Part shown: one piece after another, positions 55,112 through 63,354 of the stretch | Layout of the letters: each line of letters begins with the position of its first letter | How positions within the stretch are numbered: the stretch's first letter is position 1 | NCBI RefSeq assembly: GCF_016862955.1 | Contig: NZ_BONY01000050.1 | Coordinates: forward strand, 1 to 64,000 | Direction: 5' to 3' | Length of the DNA stretch: 64,000 nucleotides | Source of the DNA: Rhizocola hellebori | Lineage (GTDB): Bacteria; Actinomycetota; Actinomycetes; Mycobacteriales; Micromonosporaceae | Notes under the pieces: generated by a model | Seen by the model: only the letters and a program-made list of their open reading frames with translations | The model's database searches: none | Told to the model about the DNA's origin: nothing | Translations under genes and position numbers: made by a program

Positions 55112-56167
55112 TTATGCGAACTGGCGCAGGTAGCGAAGATCGGCGCTGTGCATCATCCGCACGTCATCGATGCCGTACCGCATCATGACCAGCCGGTCCA
55201 AGCCGACATTGACATAGAACCCGGTCCACCGGTCCGGGTCGATGCCGCCGGCGCGCAGCACGTTCGGGTGCGGGCTGCCGCCCGGCATCACCTCAAGCCA
55301 CCCCACATAGCGGCACGTTCGGCAGCCGTCTCCGGAACAGACCTGACACACCATGTCAATCTCGAAACCTGGCTCCACGAACGGGAAGAAGCCGGTGCGC
55401 ATTCTCGTCGGAACATCACGGCCGAACACGGTGGAAAGGATGGTGTCCACGAGGAACTTGCCCGCGGTCAGCGGCACCCGCTCATCCACCATCAGCACCT
55501 CGTACTGGAAGAACGCCCGCTCGTGCCGGGCGTCGGTGCTCTCGTTGCGGTAAACCCGGCCCGGATAAACAAACCGGAAGGGCGGCGTGCGCTCGCGCAT
55601 GAACCGCACACTTGCCCCCGTCAGATGCGGACGCAGACACAACCGTTGCGCCCCCTGCTTTCCCGTCATCCCTTCCAGCCAGAAGGTGTCCATGCTCTCC
55701 CGGGCCGGATGATCGGGCGGGAAGTTCATATAGTCGAACTCGAATTGCTCAGAGCTGATTTCCGGGCCTTCGTAAACCTCGAAGTTGAGCGCAGCGAAGG
55801 CATCGTTGAGGTCGTACATCATCTGCACCGTCGGGTGTAACGTCCCGTCACCCAACCAAAGCCCCGGCAGGGTGACGTCGAACGGATGCGCCAACACCGG
55901 CTCGCTTCCCAGCAGCTCCTGTTCACGACGCTCAAGCGCATGAACCACCTGCTGCTGCGCCTCGTTGACCGCAGCGCCCACCACCCGCTTATGGTCCGCG
56001 GCGAGGTTGCCGATCATCCGGCGAACCGCCAGGACCTTTCCTGTCTTGCCGATCGCTTCACGGCGGACCACATCCAACTCCGCCAGCGTCGGTGCGGTCT
56101 CGATCCGGTCAAGCGCCGCCTGTGTCGCCTCGGCCAAACCAGCCAAGATCGCGATTTGATCGTCCAT
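55112..56167 (-). CDS. pheS: Phenylalanine-tRNA ligase alpha subunit, divergent type
   Basis: A 351-residue catalytic subunit. An N-terminal coiled coil (about 1-85) is followed by the class II core: HPTVQMMYDLNDAFAALNFE, motif 2 around VYRNESTDARHERAFFQYE (about 200-220), and motif 3 GLDRLVMMRYGIDDVR near the C-terminus. Two features are unlike the usual actinobacterial PheS. A CQVCSGDGCRTC cysteine motif (around 273-284) lies in the segment before GGSPHPNVL, and the C-terminus ends DLRYLRQF, as in Firmicutes/Chloroflexi-type enzymes. This suggests an acquired second copy. GAAGGAAAAC precedes the ATG. Confidence 0.95.
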   Translation of the reverse strand: MDDQIAILAGLAEATQAALDRIETAPTLAELDVVRREAIGKTGKVLAVRRMIGNLAADHKRVVGAAVNEAQQQVVHALERREQELLGSEPVLAHPFDVTLPGLWLGDGTLHPTVQMMYDLNDAFAALNFEVYEGPEISSEQFEFDYMNFPPDHPARESMDTFWLEGMTGKQGAQRLCLRPHLTGASVRFMRERTPPFRFVYPGRVYRNESTDARHERAFFQYEVLMVDERVPLTAGKFLVDTILSTVFGRDVPTRMRTGFFPFVEPGFEIDMVCQVCSGDGCRTCRYVGWLEVMPGGSPHPNVLRAGGIDPDRWTGFYVNVGLDRLVMMRYGIDDVRMMHSADLRYLRQFA

Positions 56168-56205
56168 GTTTTCCTTCTCTACACACCTGACTTGGGCACA
56201 AGACG

Positions 56206-56228
56206 AAAAAGCCCCCGGCCACCGGGGG
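56206..56228 (-). terminator. Intrinsic-terminator-like hairpin in the pheS leader
   Basis: On the minus strand CCCCCGG pairs with CCGGGGG around the triloop TGG, followed by C and five T. It starts 60 bases before the pheS start codon and ends about 40 bases before it, so it lies inside the pheS leader, about 310 bp after the ltrA stop. A conditional attenuator is likely. An upstream GCCCCCGG (about 56284-56291) could compete for the 3' arm. No Phe-rich leader peptide and no T-box core sequence were found. Confidence 0.65.
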
Positions 56229-56541
56229 TTGACTGCTCAGGCGTGAGGAAGTCTCAGCTCAGCTCGATCAGCCCACCGGTCACCCGGGGGCACCTAAATC
56301 GACGCACGCTGCAAGCCACGCCGACATGTTGCCATCATCAACCCCCTCGCCGCAAGCGCACTACGCACCCCACGATCCTCCCCTCCACAATGGACGCGCT
56401 GTCTGGTCCGTGAACTCCGGTGCGCTGTTCCAGCGGCGCCGCGGCGGCGGTGACTTCCCGCCGTAAGATCGGGCGCAGGCTGCCTACTGTCGGCGCGGGT
56501 TCCGTTGTGTATCGGTAGATGGCGTCGCGGGGATGTGAGTG

Positions 56542-57753
56542 TCAGGTGATGATTCCGGCGTGGCGGCCGCGGATGAAGTCATAGATGACCACCGACCACA
56601 GCACCGCGGCGGACAAGACAAGCGTGAGCATTGCCGAGTCGGTCTGCCAGGCGACGAGGGCCACGACCGCTAGCATGGCGGCGGATATGACCCGGGCTGC
56701 TACGCCGTGGGTCAGACGCAGTTGGGGTGGCCCGGCGCCCACGGCGGTGGCGCATACGACCGCTTCGGCGAGCACGAATATGATTTGGCCGGCGATGAGG
56801 ATCAGCCCGCTGGGCCGGCTGTGTTCGGTGTTTTCGTGTAGCAGCAAGTCGACGCCTGCGCCGTTGAGCGCCAGTCCGAACGCGATGGGCATGTGGGCGA
56901 ACAGCCATATCACGAACGGGCGTTGGGAGGCCGTGCCCGGGCGGGAAAGGGCGGTAATGGCTTCAATGTCGATGCGGTCGAAGTAGATCCACCACATCGC
57001 GACCGCGCCGGCTACCGACAGCGCGACCAGTACGCCCGCCGACCACGTCAAGCTGCGGGTAGCGGAACCGGCGACTGCGCCGATGAAACTCTCGCCCAGC
57101 ATGAGGATCGTGAACAGCCCGTACCGCTCGGGTAGGTGGCTGACATGCGGCGGGTACCGGCGATGAAAACGGGTGCCACGTACATAGGTCAGGATCTCGA
57201 TGAGAAACCCGGCGCCCCACAGCCAGGCACCCCAACGGACCGGCAGCGCCACGCCCACCCACCACAGCAGGACGCCCGAGCCGTACCCGATGAGGAAATG
57301 ACGTGTGAGCGGGCGAGCCTCAGGGATGAAACGCTGCGCCCGCCAAATCTCCAGTACCTGAAGCGTGCGGACCAAGGCGTACGCGGCGGCGATCACCCGG
57401 ATGTCGGCAAGCCCACCGCGGGCGATGCTCGCCGCCAACAGCGTGAGCGCGATGAGCTGCAGGGTGCCGATCAGCCGCTTCGCCCGGTCGGTGTCGGCGT
57501 CGAACCGGGTCGTGTAGAACACCTCACCGACCCACGCCCACCACACCACCGAAAACAGCAGCGCCGCCTGGCCAACCCCCCACCAGCTCGGATCGTGAAC
57601 GACGATCAGGCCGATCTGCCCGACAATGACAACAAACGCCAGATCGTAGAACAGCTCGAACCACGTTGCTTGTCGATGCCCACGCTCGCCTGTGCGCAGC
57701 TGCGGCTGGCCCAGCCACCCGCGATGAGGCACCGACATGTACCGCCGAGTCAC
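56542..57753 (-). CDS. ltrA: Low-temperature-requirement A (LtrA) family membrane protein
   Basis: A 403-residue polytopic membrane protein with the family signatures ATWFELFYDLAFVVIVGQIG near the start, VWWAWVGEVFYTTRFDADTD, and ERYGLFTILMLGESFIGAVA near the middle. About ten membrane spans follow the family layout. LtrA was named from a Listeria gene linked to cold growth; the biochemical role is unknown. An internal ATG at 57738 is an alternative start. It precedes pheST on the same strand but is separated by 370 bp and a terminator-like hairpin. Confidence 0.9.
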   Translation of the reverse strand: MTRRYMSVPHRGWLGQPQLRTGERGHRQATWFELFYDLAFVVIVGQIGLIVVHDPSWWGVGQAALLFSVVWWAWVGEVFYTTRFDADTDRAKRLIGTLQLIALTLLAASIARGGLADIRVIAAAYALVRTLQVLEIWRAQRFIPEARPLTRHFLIGYGSGVLLWWVGVALPVRWGAWLWGAGFLIEILTYVRGTRFHRRYPPHVSHLPERYGLFTILMLGESFIGAVAGSATRSLTWSAGVLVALSVAGAVAMWWIYFDRIDIEAITALSRPGTASQRPFVIWLFAHMPIAFGLALNGAGVDLLLHENTEHSRPSGLILIAGQIIFVLAEAVVCATAVGAGPPQLRLTHGVAARVISAAMLAVVALVAWQTDSAMLTLVLSAAVLWSVVIYDFIRGRHAGIIT

Positions 57754-58192
57754 CCTGAAAAGCTATCCCAGACTATCTGCTTCGAGCCCGCTCACCACGG
57801 TGACATCGAGGCTCAATGTCGGGCTGAACGGTGCCGAAGCCTGGGCCCGGATTCCGCGGCCATCGGTGATGGTGAGGCCGGGCCGGGGATCGCCGATCCG
57901 CCTGTGTTCGGCGCGGCGATACTGGCTTGTTTCGCACTGTCCACTGTGGAAGCCGCGCACTCGTGGACGATTGCCACCGCAGGGTGGCCGGCGCGAAAGC
58001 GGGCACGAGATGTCCGGGCTGGTGTCGGCCAGGATCAGCAGCGATTACACCGGCGGCGCTTGTGCCATCGCAGTGCGCGAGATGCGCTGTGCACACCCAT
58101 CGTCTGTTTCGCCGTCAGGACCGTGGCTATCGTTAATAGCGGCCCAGGACCGGGCTGGCACCGGTCTGGCGACGACCAGGCAAGGAGCGTGA
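57754..58192. other. Divergent promoter region, no gene
   Basis: Lies between the divergent ltrA and LAL-regulator starts. The open frames here have shadow composition. AAGGAG at 58182-58187 serves the downstream gene. Confidence 0.45.
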
Positions 58193-60946
58193 GTGACGGT
58201 TGGCGCGGCGGCTCACCGCCCGGAGTTAGTGGGCCGGGAGGAAGAGCTCAGCCTGATCGAACAATTCCTGCAGCAAGCTGCTGGGGACGGTGCCGCGCTG
58301 CTGTTCGAGGGGGAGACCGGGGTCGGCAAAACGGCTCTGCTGCACGCCGCGACCGATCGGGCGCAGGTATCGGGCGCCCGGGTGGTAAGGGCGCAAGGCG
58401 TCGAGTTCGAGGCAACAAACACCTTCGCCGGGCTAGGCCAGCTGCTCACCCCGATGACGGCCGGGCTCGGCGGGCTGGTCTCCGCCCAGCGCGACGCGCT
58501 CGCGGTGGTGCTCGGCGTCACCGAAGGCGATCCGCCCGACTCGGGGCAGGTGTCGCGCGCAGCGCTGAATCTGATCCGCGCCGAGGCGGCCGACAGGCCG
58601 CTAGTGCTGGTGGTCGACGACATTCAATGGATCGACAGGTACAGCGCCTCAGTGCTCGGCTTCGTCGTGCGCCGCCTGGCAGGCAGCCGGGTCGGCGTAC
58701 TGGCCGCGGTGCGCAAAGGTGTGCCAAGCGCGTTCGAGCCTGCCAGCCTGCCCAGCCATGAGCTGGGACCCCTGCCCGCCGAGGCGGCCGATGCCCTGCT
58801 GCGGCTGCGGTATCCGACGCTCGCGCCGGTGTTGTGCCGTCGCATGCTCGACGAGGCCCAGGGCAACCCGCTTGCGCTGCTGGAGTTGCCGCACGCGCTG
58901 ATGGGCATCCAGAACACAGCCTGGCCATCGCTTCCCCGCGTGCTGCCGCTGACCGACCGGCTTCAGGAGATATTCGCCGTGAGGGTGACACCGCTGCCCG
59001 CGCAGACACGGGCCGCGCTGCTGCTCGCCGTGCTCTCCGGCGCGGCTGAGCTGGCGGTGCTGGAGCGAGCGACCGGCGGGCAGCTGCTCGACCAGCTGGG
59101 GCCGGCCGAACGCGCCCGCCTGGTGCGGATTGACGACACCAGCCGACAGGTGATCTTCGGTCACCCACTGATCCGGTCTGCCGTGGTCGGCCTGTCCACC
59201 GCGGCCGAGCGCCGGGTCGAGCACCAGCGCCTCGCTGCCGCCTTGCACGATCAGCCCGATCGCCGGTCCTGGCATCTGGCCGAGGCGACCGCTGAGCCCG
59301 ACGAAGAAGTCGCCGCTGCGCTGGAACAGAGCGCACGGCGGATCAGGTTGCGCGGCGATCCGGTCGATGCGGCCACGCTGCTGGCGCGCGCTGCCCAGCT
59401 CACGCCCGATCCCGAGAAGCGCAGTGCCCGGCTGGCCGAGACCGCCTTCATCGACGGCACCATGAGCTGGCAGGTGGGCCGCGTCCCGTCGCTGTTGGCG
59501 GAAGCACGCCGCAACCCGCTAGGCATGCGGGCCGCGCTGCATGCGGCCGCCGCCGATGCCTACCTGATGCTCAACGGCGACGAGGAGATCGGCGCCGCTC
59601 ACCGGCTCGTGGTCAGCACTCTCAATGACTATCCCGGCCCGCTCGACGCGGGCGACAGCGCGGTCATCGCCGCGCTCGACACGCTGTTTCAGGTCTGCAT
59701 CTGGGGCGGACGGGCCGAGCTGTGGCCCGCCTACCTCGCCACGCTGGCCCGCCTCACCCCGGCCGCGCCCCTTGGCAACGTGCTGCTGACCGAGGCGTTC
59801 GGCGACCCCGTAAGGGTCACCGCGCCTACGTTGCGCCGCCTCGACGATGCGGTGCTGGCGATGCGCAGCGAGGCCGACCCGGACGAGGTGGGCAAGCTCA
59901 CCTCCGCTTCCGTGTTCGTCGACCGCCTTGCGGCCTGCCGGGAGGCGTTGCGACGGCTCATCCGCGGCGAGCGGGAAGGCGGTGCGGTCACGCAGGCGAT
60001 CGGCGCGCGCGGGAATCTAGCTTTGGACGCGTTTCTCAGCGGCCGCTGGGACGAGGCCGATGAACTTGTCCGAGCCGGCGCCGAGTCCTGTGAAGCCAAC
60101 GGGCACAGGCTCTTCGCCCAGAATTTCGGCTACCTCGGCGGCCTGCTGGCGGCCGCGCGCGGGGATCACGACAAGGTGATCGAGCTCGCCGACCGGCTTG
60201 AGGGCTGGGGTACGCCTCGCCATGCGCACCTGCCGCAGTTCTGGGCCTGCCACATCCGAATGGTCGACGCGCTCGGCCGAGCCGATTTCGAGCTGGCCTA
60301 TCGCCATGCGATCGCCATCAGCCCGCCTGGAACGTTCCCGCCTCACGTGGGCACGGCTTTGTGGGTGTGCCTTGGCCTGGTAGAGGCGGCTTCACGTACA
60401 GGCCGCAGCTCGGAGGCGGCCGCCCACGCCGCCGCGATGCGTGCCGCCGGGCTGCCCGCGATCTCGCCCCGCCTGGATTTCGTGACCCGCGCCTGCGAGG
60501 CCATGACCGCAGACGCCGACCGGATCGTGGAGTTGTTCGACGACGTACTCAGCACAGAGAACATCGGCCAGTGGCCGTTCGATCTCGCGACCGTCCAGCT
60601 CGCCTACGGGACACAGCTTCGCCACGCCGACGCCACCGCTGCGGCCCGGGTCCAGCTGACGGCCGCTCTGGCGACTTTCGGGCGATTGGGCGCAGCCCCA
60701 TGGACAAGCCGGGTCGAGGGCGAGCTGAGCGCCTTGCGCGAGGCCCACGACACCGGCCCGCTGACCGCACAGGAGTACGAAATCGCGGCCCTCGCGGCGG
60801 CCGGCCTCACCAACCGGCAGATCGGGGAGCGCCTGTTTCTGTCGCACCGCACCGTGAGCTCCTACCTCTACCGCATATTCCCCAAGCTGGGCATCGAAAC
60901 GCGTGCGGCCCTGCGCGACGCGCTCAGTTCGCTGCCTCCTGCGTAA
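58193..60946 (+). CDS. LAL-type LuxR-family transcriptional regulator
   Basis: A 917-residue protein starting at GTG 58193 with AAGGAG 5 bases upstream. An N-terminal AAA ATPase has Walker A GETGVGKT (40-47) and Walker B-like PLVLVVDDIQWIDRYS. A long helical middle resembles TPR/MalT-like repeats. The C-terminal LuxR HTH (about 857-910) reads LTAQEYEIAALAAAGLTNRQ, then RTVSSYLYRIFPKLGI. LAL regulators are ATP-dependent activators common in polyketide clusters, but none is visible here. A 12-bp stem-loop shared with the convergent hydrolase gene ends it. Confidence 0.95.
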   Translation: MTVGAAAHRPELVGREEELSLIEQFLQQAAGDGAALLFEGETGVGKTALLHAATDRAQVSGARVVRAQGVEFEATNTFAGLGQLLTPMTAGLGGLVSAQRDALAVVLGVTEGDPPDSGQVSRAALNLIRAEAADRPLVLVVDDIQWIDRYSASVLGFVVRRLAGSRVGVLAAVRKGVPSAFEPASLPSHELGPLPAEAADALLRLRYPTLAPVLCRRMLDEAQGNPLALLELPHALMGIQNTAWPSLPRVLPLTDRLQEIFAVRVTPLPAQTRAALLLAVLSGAAELAVLERATGGQLLDQLGPAERARLVRIDDTSRQVIFGHPLIRSAVVGLSTAAERRVEHQRLAAALHDQPDRRSWHLAEATAEPDEEVAAALEQSARRIRLRGDPVDAATLLARAAQLTPDPEKRSARLAETAFIDGTMSWQVGRVPSLLAEARRNPLGMRAALHAAAADAYLMLNGDEEIGAAHRLVVSTLNDYPGPLDAGDSAVIAALDTLFQVCIWGGRAELWPAYLATLARLTPAAPLGNVLLTEAFGDPVRVTAPTLRRLDDAVLAMRSEADPDEVGKLTSASVFVDRLAACREALRRLIRGEREGGAVTQAIGARGNLALDAFLSGRWDEADELVRAGAESCEANGHRLFAQNFGYLGGLLAAARGDHDKVIELADRLEGWGTPRHAHLPQFWACHIRMVDALGRADFELAYRHAIAISPPGTFPPHVGTALWVCLGLVEAASRTGRSSEAAAHAAAMRAAGLPAISPRLDFVTRACEAMTADADRIVELFDDVLSTENIGQWPFDLATVQLAYGTQLRHADATAAARVQLTAALATFGRLGAAPWTSRVEGELSALREAHDTGPLTAQEYEIAALAAAGLTNRQIGERLFLSHRTVSSYLYRIFPKLGIETRAALRDALSSLPPA

Positions 60947-60974
60947 AGGTCGCCGCCCGGCCGGCGGCGACCTT
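60946..60974. terminator. Bidirectional 12-bp stem-loop
   Basis: AAGGTCGCCGCC (60946-60957) and GGCGGCGACCTT (60963-60974) pair perfectly around CGGCC. It overlaps the last base of the LAL stop codon and lies 15 bp from the opposing hydrolase stop at 60990. No T-tract. Confidence 0.85.
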
Positions 60975-60989
60975 GGGCCAAGCGACGGG

Positions 60990-61715
60990 TCAGGCGACTT
61001 CGTGCAGCGCCTTGAGGATCACGTCGCTGACCAGATCTGGGTGCGACATCATCGGCACGTGGGAGGCCTCGACCTCCGTGATACGGGCGCCCGCCCGCCG
61101 TGCCATCGACGCCACCACGTCGGAGCCGGCCGCCTTGTCACCAGTCGCAACGACGGCCCAAGACGGCAGGTTTTTCCAAGCCGGTGCCGACGTCTTCTCC
61201 GCGAAGGCCAGGACGGAGATCGGCCGCTGCGACCGTGCCATGACCTCTGTGACGCTCGGCGGCAGGTCGGCGGCGAACGCCTCGTGGAACTGGGCGATGT
61301 CGATCCAGAGCTCGCCCGCCTTTTCGCCGTCTTTGCCGAGCGGGTAATCGAACTGACGCAGCGCGGTGGGCAGCACGCTGTCGCGGGAACCACCCTCGAT
61401 CTCCTGCAGGGACTCCCCCTCGTCAGGGGCGAACGCGGCAATGTAGACAAGCCCAACTACGTTGTCGGCCATGGAGCCCGCATTGGTGATGACCGCGCCA
61501 CCGTAGGAGTGGCCAACAGCCAGCACGGGCCCGGAAATCTGCTGGAAGACGCTGGCGGCATAGGCCGCGTCGTAATTGATGCCGCGCAACGGGTTGACAA
61601 TGGCGCGTACCTCAATTTTGGCGTCCATAAGCCTTTCGATGACGCCGGACCATCCGGAGGCGTCGGCGAACGCGCCGTGGACGAGAACGACTGTCGGCAT
61701 GTTGCTCTCGGTCAT
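60990..61715 (-). CDS. Alpha/beta hydrolase
   Basis: A 241-residue protein starting at ATG 61715 with GGAAGGAAA upstream; a longer start at 61751 lacks a ribosome binding site. VVLVHGAFADASGW is the oxyanion-hole HG region, VLAVGHSYGGAVIT the nucleophile elbow (Ser in GHSYGG), and ASHVPMMSHPD carries the catalytic His. This is the small EstC/methylesterase-like group. It has no signal peptide. It would hydrolyse an ester or similar bond; the substrate is unknown. Divergent from the LacI gene by about 300 bp. Confidence 0.94.
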   Translation of the reverse strand: MTESNMPTVVLVHGAFADASGWSGVIERLMDAKIEVRAIVNPLRGINYDAAYAASVFQQISGPVLAVGHSYGGAVITNAGSMADNVVGLVYIAAFAPDEGESLQEIEGGSRDSVLPTALRQFDYPLGKDGEKAGELWIDIAQFHEAFAADLPPSVTEVMARSQRPISVLAFAEKTSAPAWKNLPSWAVVATGDKAAGSDVVASMARRAGARITEVEASHVPMMSHPDLVSDVILKALHEVA

Positions 61716-62012
61716 GATGCTTTCCTTCCTGTTCGAGTGGTCAATTCCCACTCTCAGCGCATCCGGGCACGCGCTCTAGCGTCATATGACGTCGAAGGTG
61801 ACGATGTAGTGCTGACGGCTTCGGCAATCCGGACTCTGGGGACAGAGGGCCGGAAAGAGCCGTCCGCCACAGCGCCGGTCGCCGCACAACGTTCCTGTGC
61901 CTGCCGGGCGTCGACCTGATGCGCTGGTGGGCCCCTGCCTGTGCTCGGCCGCCGCATCCTGCGACGAGGGCCTTGTCTGGCCAATGAATACACTTTGGAG
62001 CGAGGAGGCGCG

Positions 62013-63074
62013 ATGGCCGTGGGCAACGATGGTTCTCGCCGTGGCGGGGTGCGGCAGGTGGCCGCCGCGGCGGGGGTCTCCATGTCGACGGTGAGCAACG
62101 TGCTGAACCGGCCTGACGTGGTGGCCGCCGAGACCCGCCAGCGGGTTGAGGATGCCATGAGCGCGGTCGGGTTCGTACGCAACGGCGCCGCGCGCCAGCT
62201 TCGCGGTGCGCCGAGTTCGGTGGTGGGCTGCATCGTGCTGGACTCATCCAACATCTTCTTCGCCGAGGTGGTACGCGGCATGGAGGACAAGCTCGCGCAA
62301 GCCAACTGCCTGCTGGTCACCTGCAGCACCGATGTGCAGCCGCAGCGAGAACTGCACTACCTGCGCATGCTGGACGAGCAGGGAGTGCGCGGTGTGATCG
62401 TCAGCCCGGTCATCGGCAAGCTCGACGGGTTGGTGAGCCTGAGCCGGCACGGTGTGCCGGTGGTGCTGTTGGATCGCCGCCGGGGCAAGACCGAGCTGTG
62501 CGCCGTGACGGTGGACAACGTTCGGGGCGGACGGCTGGCCGTGCAGCACCTGCTCGAGCTGGGGCATCAGCGAATCGCGATGGTGACCGTCTCCACGGAA
62601 GTGGAATCGCTGGCCGACCGGGCCAAGGGGGCGCGGCTAGCGATACGCGACGCCGGCCTGGCTCCCGACGACGTGCTGCTGACCATCCGCATGCCCGGCC
62701 CAGCCGCCCCCGACCGGTACGCCGACGCCGTGGACCACCTGCTCGCCCTCACCCCGCGGCCAACGGCAGCACTGTGTTTCAACGACACTGCCGCGGTCGG
62801 TGTGCTGCGGGAGCTTCGCCGCCGCGGCATTGCCGTGCCGACGGAAATGTCGGTGATGGGTTATGACGATGTGCATTTCGCCTCCGAGTTGTCGCCGGCG
62901 CTGACCACGGTGCGCCAGCCCCGCTATCAGCTCGGCTGGGCCGCGGCGGAGCTGCTGCTGGCAGAGTCCGATGCCCGCCACCGCCATCAGGAACTGCTCT
63001 TTCAGCCCGACCTTGTCGTGCGCGCGTCGACCTGCCCGCCTCGGCGACCAGGACGCCGTCCTGCGTCCTCCTAA
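62013..63074 (+). CDS. LacI-family transcriptional regulator
   Basis: A 353-residue protein starting at ATG 62013 with GAGGAGG upstream. The N-terminal HTH (VRQVAAAAGVSMSTVSNVLN, then a hinge VGFVRNGAARQLRG) is canonical. A two-lobe periplasmic-binding-like effector domain follows, with VVGCIVLDSSNIFFAEVVRG at its start, GVIVSPVIGKLDGL and LDRRR, and VGVLRELRRRGIAVPTEMSV with MGYDDV near the end. It belongs to the carbohydrate-responsive group. The next gene, 280 bp downstream on the same strand, encodes a secreted CBM13/GH26-like hydrolase with an operator-like palindrome upstream, so control of that gene is likely. Confidence 0.95.
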   Translation: MAVGNDGSRRGGVRQVAAAAGVSMSTVSNVLNRPDVVAAETRQRVEDAMSAVGFVRNGAARQLRGAPSSVVGCIVLDSSNIFFAEVVRGMEDKLAQANCLLVTCSTDVQPQRELHYLRMLDEQGVRGVIVSPVIGKLDGLVSLSRHGVPVVLLDRRRGKTELCAVTVDNVRGGRLAVQHLLELGHQRIAMVTVSTEVESLADRAKGARLAIRDAGLAPDDVLLTIRMPGPAAPDRYADAVDHLLALTPRPTAALCFNDTAAVGVLRELRRRGIAVPTEMSVMGYDDVHFASELSPALTTVRQPRYQLGWAAAELLLAESDARHRHQELLFQPDLVVRASTCPPRRPGRRPASS

Positions 63075-63300
63075 GCAGATGGCAACGGCACGTCAATGCC
63101 TCGTCCTTGGCTTGTGCGGCCGATTGCAACGTTATAAGCTCCGATCGGGAGCTAGGCAGAGATCCATCTTTCGATCCCAGGGCATGTAAGTCGCGACGCG
63201 CTCGGCACGGAGTGCGCACCTGCGTTTGCTGTTGTCCCTTCACTTCGCGTTAACGGGCGCGTCGCTGAGCCGTCGTGATCACACACGTTTGTCAGACGCT

Positions 63301-63316
63301 GCACCGCTTGCGGTGC
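63301..63316. promoter_or_regulatory. Operator-like inverted repeat upstream of the CBM13/GH26-like gene
   Basis: GCACCGC (63301-63307) and GCGGTGC (63310-63316) are perfect arms with a 2-base spacer, 38 bp before the start codon. The tight symmetry suits a dimeric LacI-type repressor rather than an RNA hairpin. Confidence 0.5.
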
Positions 63317-63354
63317 GGCCGAGCGGCGTACCCGACAAATCTCAGGAGAATCTC

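Noticed and set aside
54215-55840. Plus-strand frame opposite pheS and pheT
   Set aside because: It is a shadow of two confidently identified genes.
56168-56340. T-box riboswitch before pheS
   Set aside because: No T-box core sequence or specifier-loop arrangement could be found in the leader.
57136-58761. Plus-strand frame of 541 codons spanning ltrA and the LAL start
   Set aside because: It is antisense to ltrA and out of frame with the LAL gene; composition is Arg/Gly-rich.
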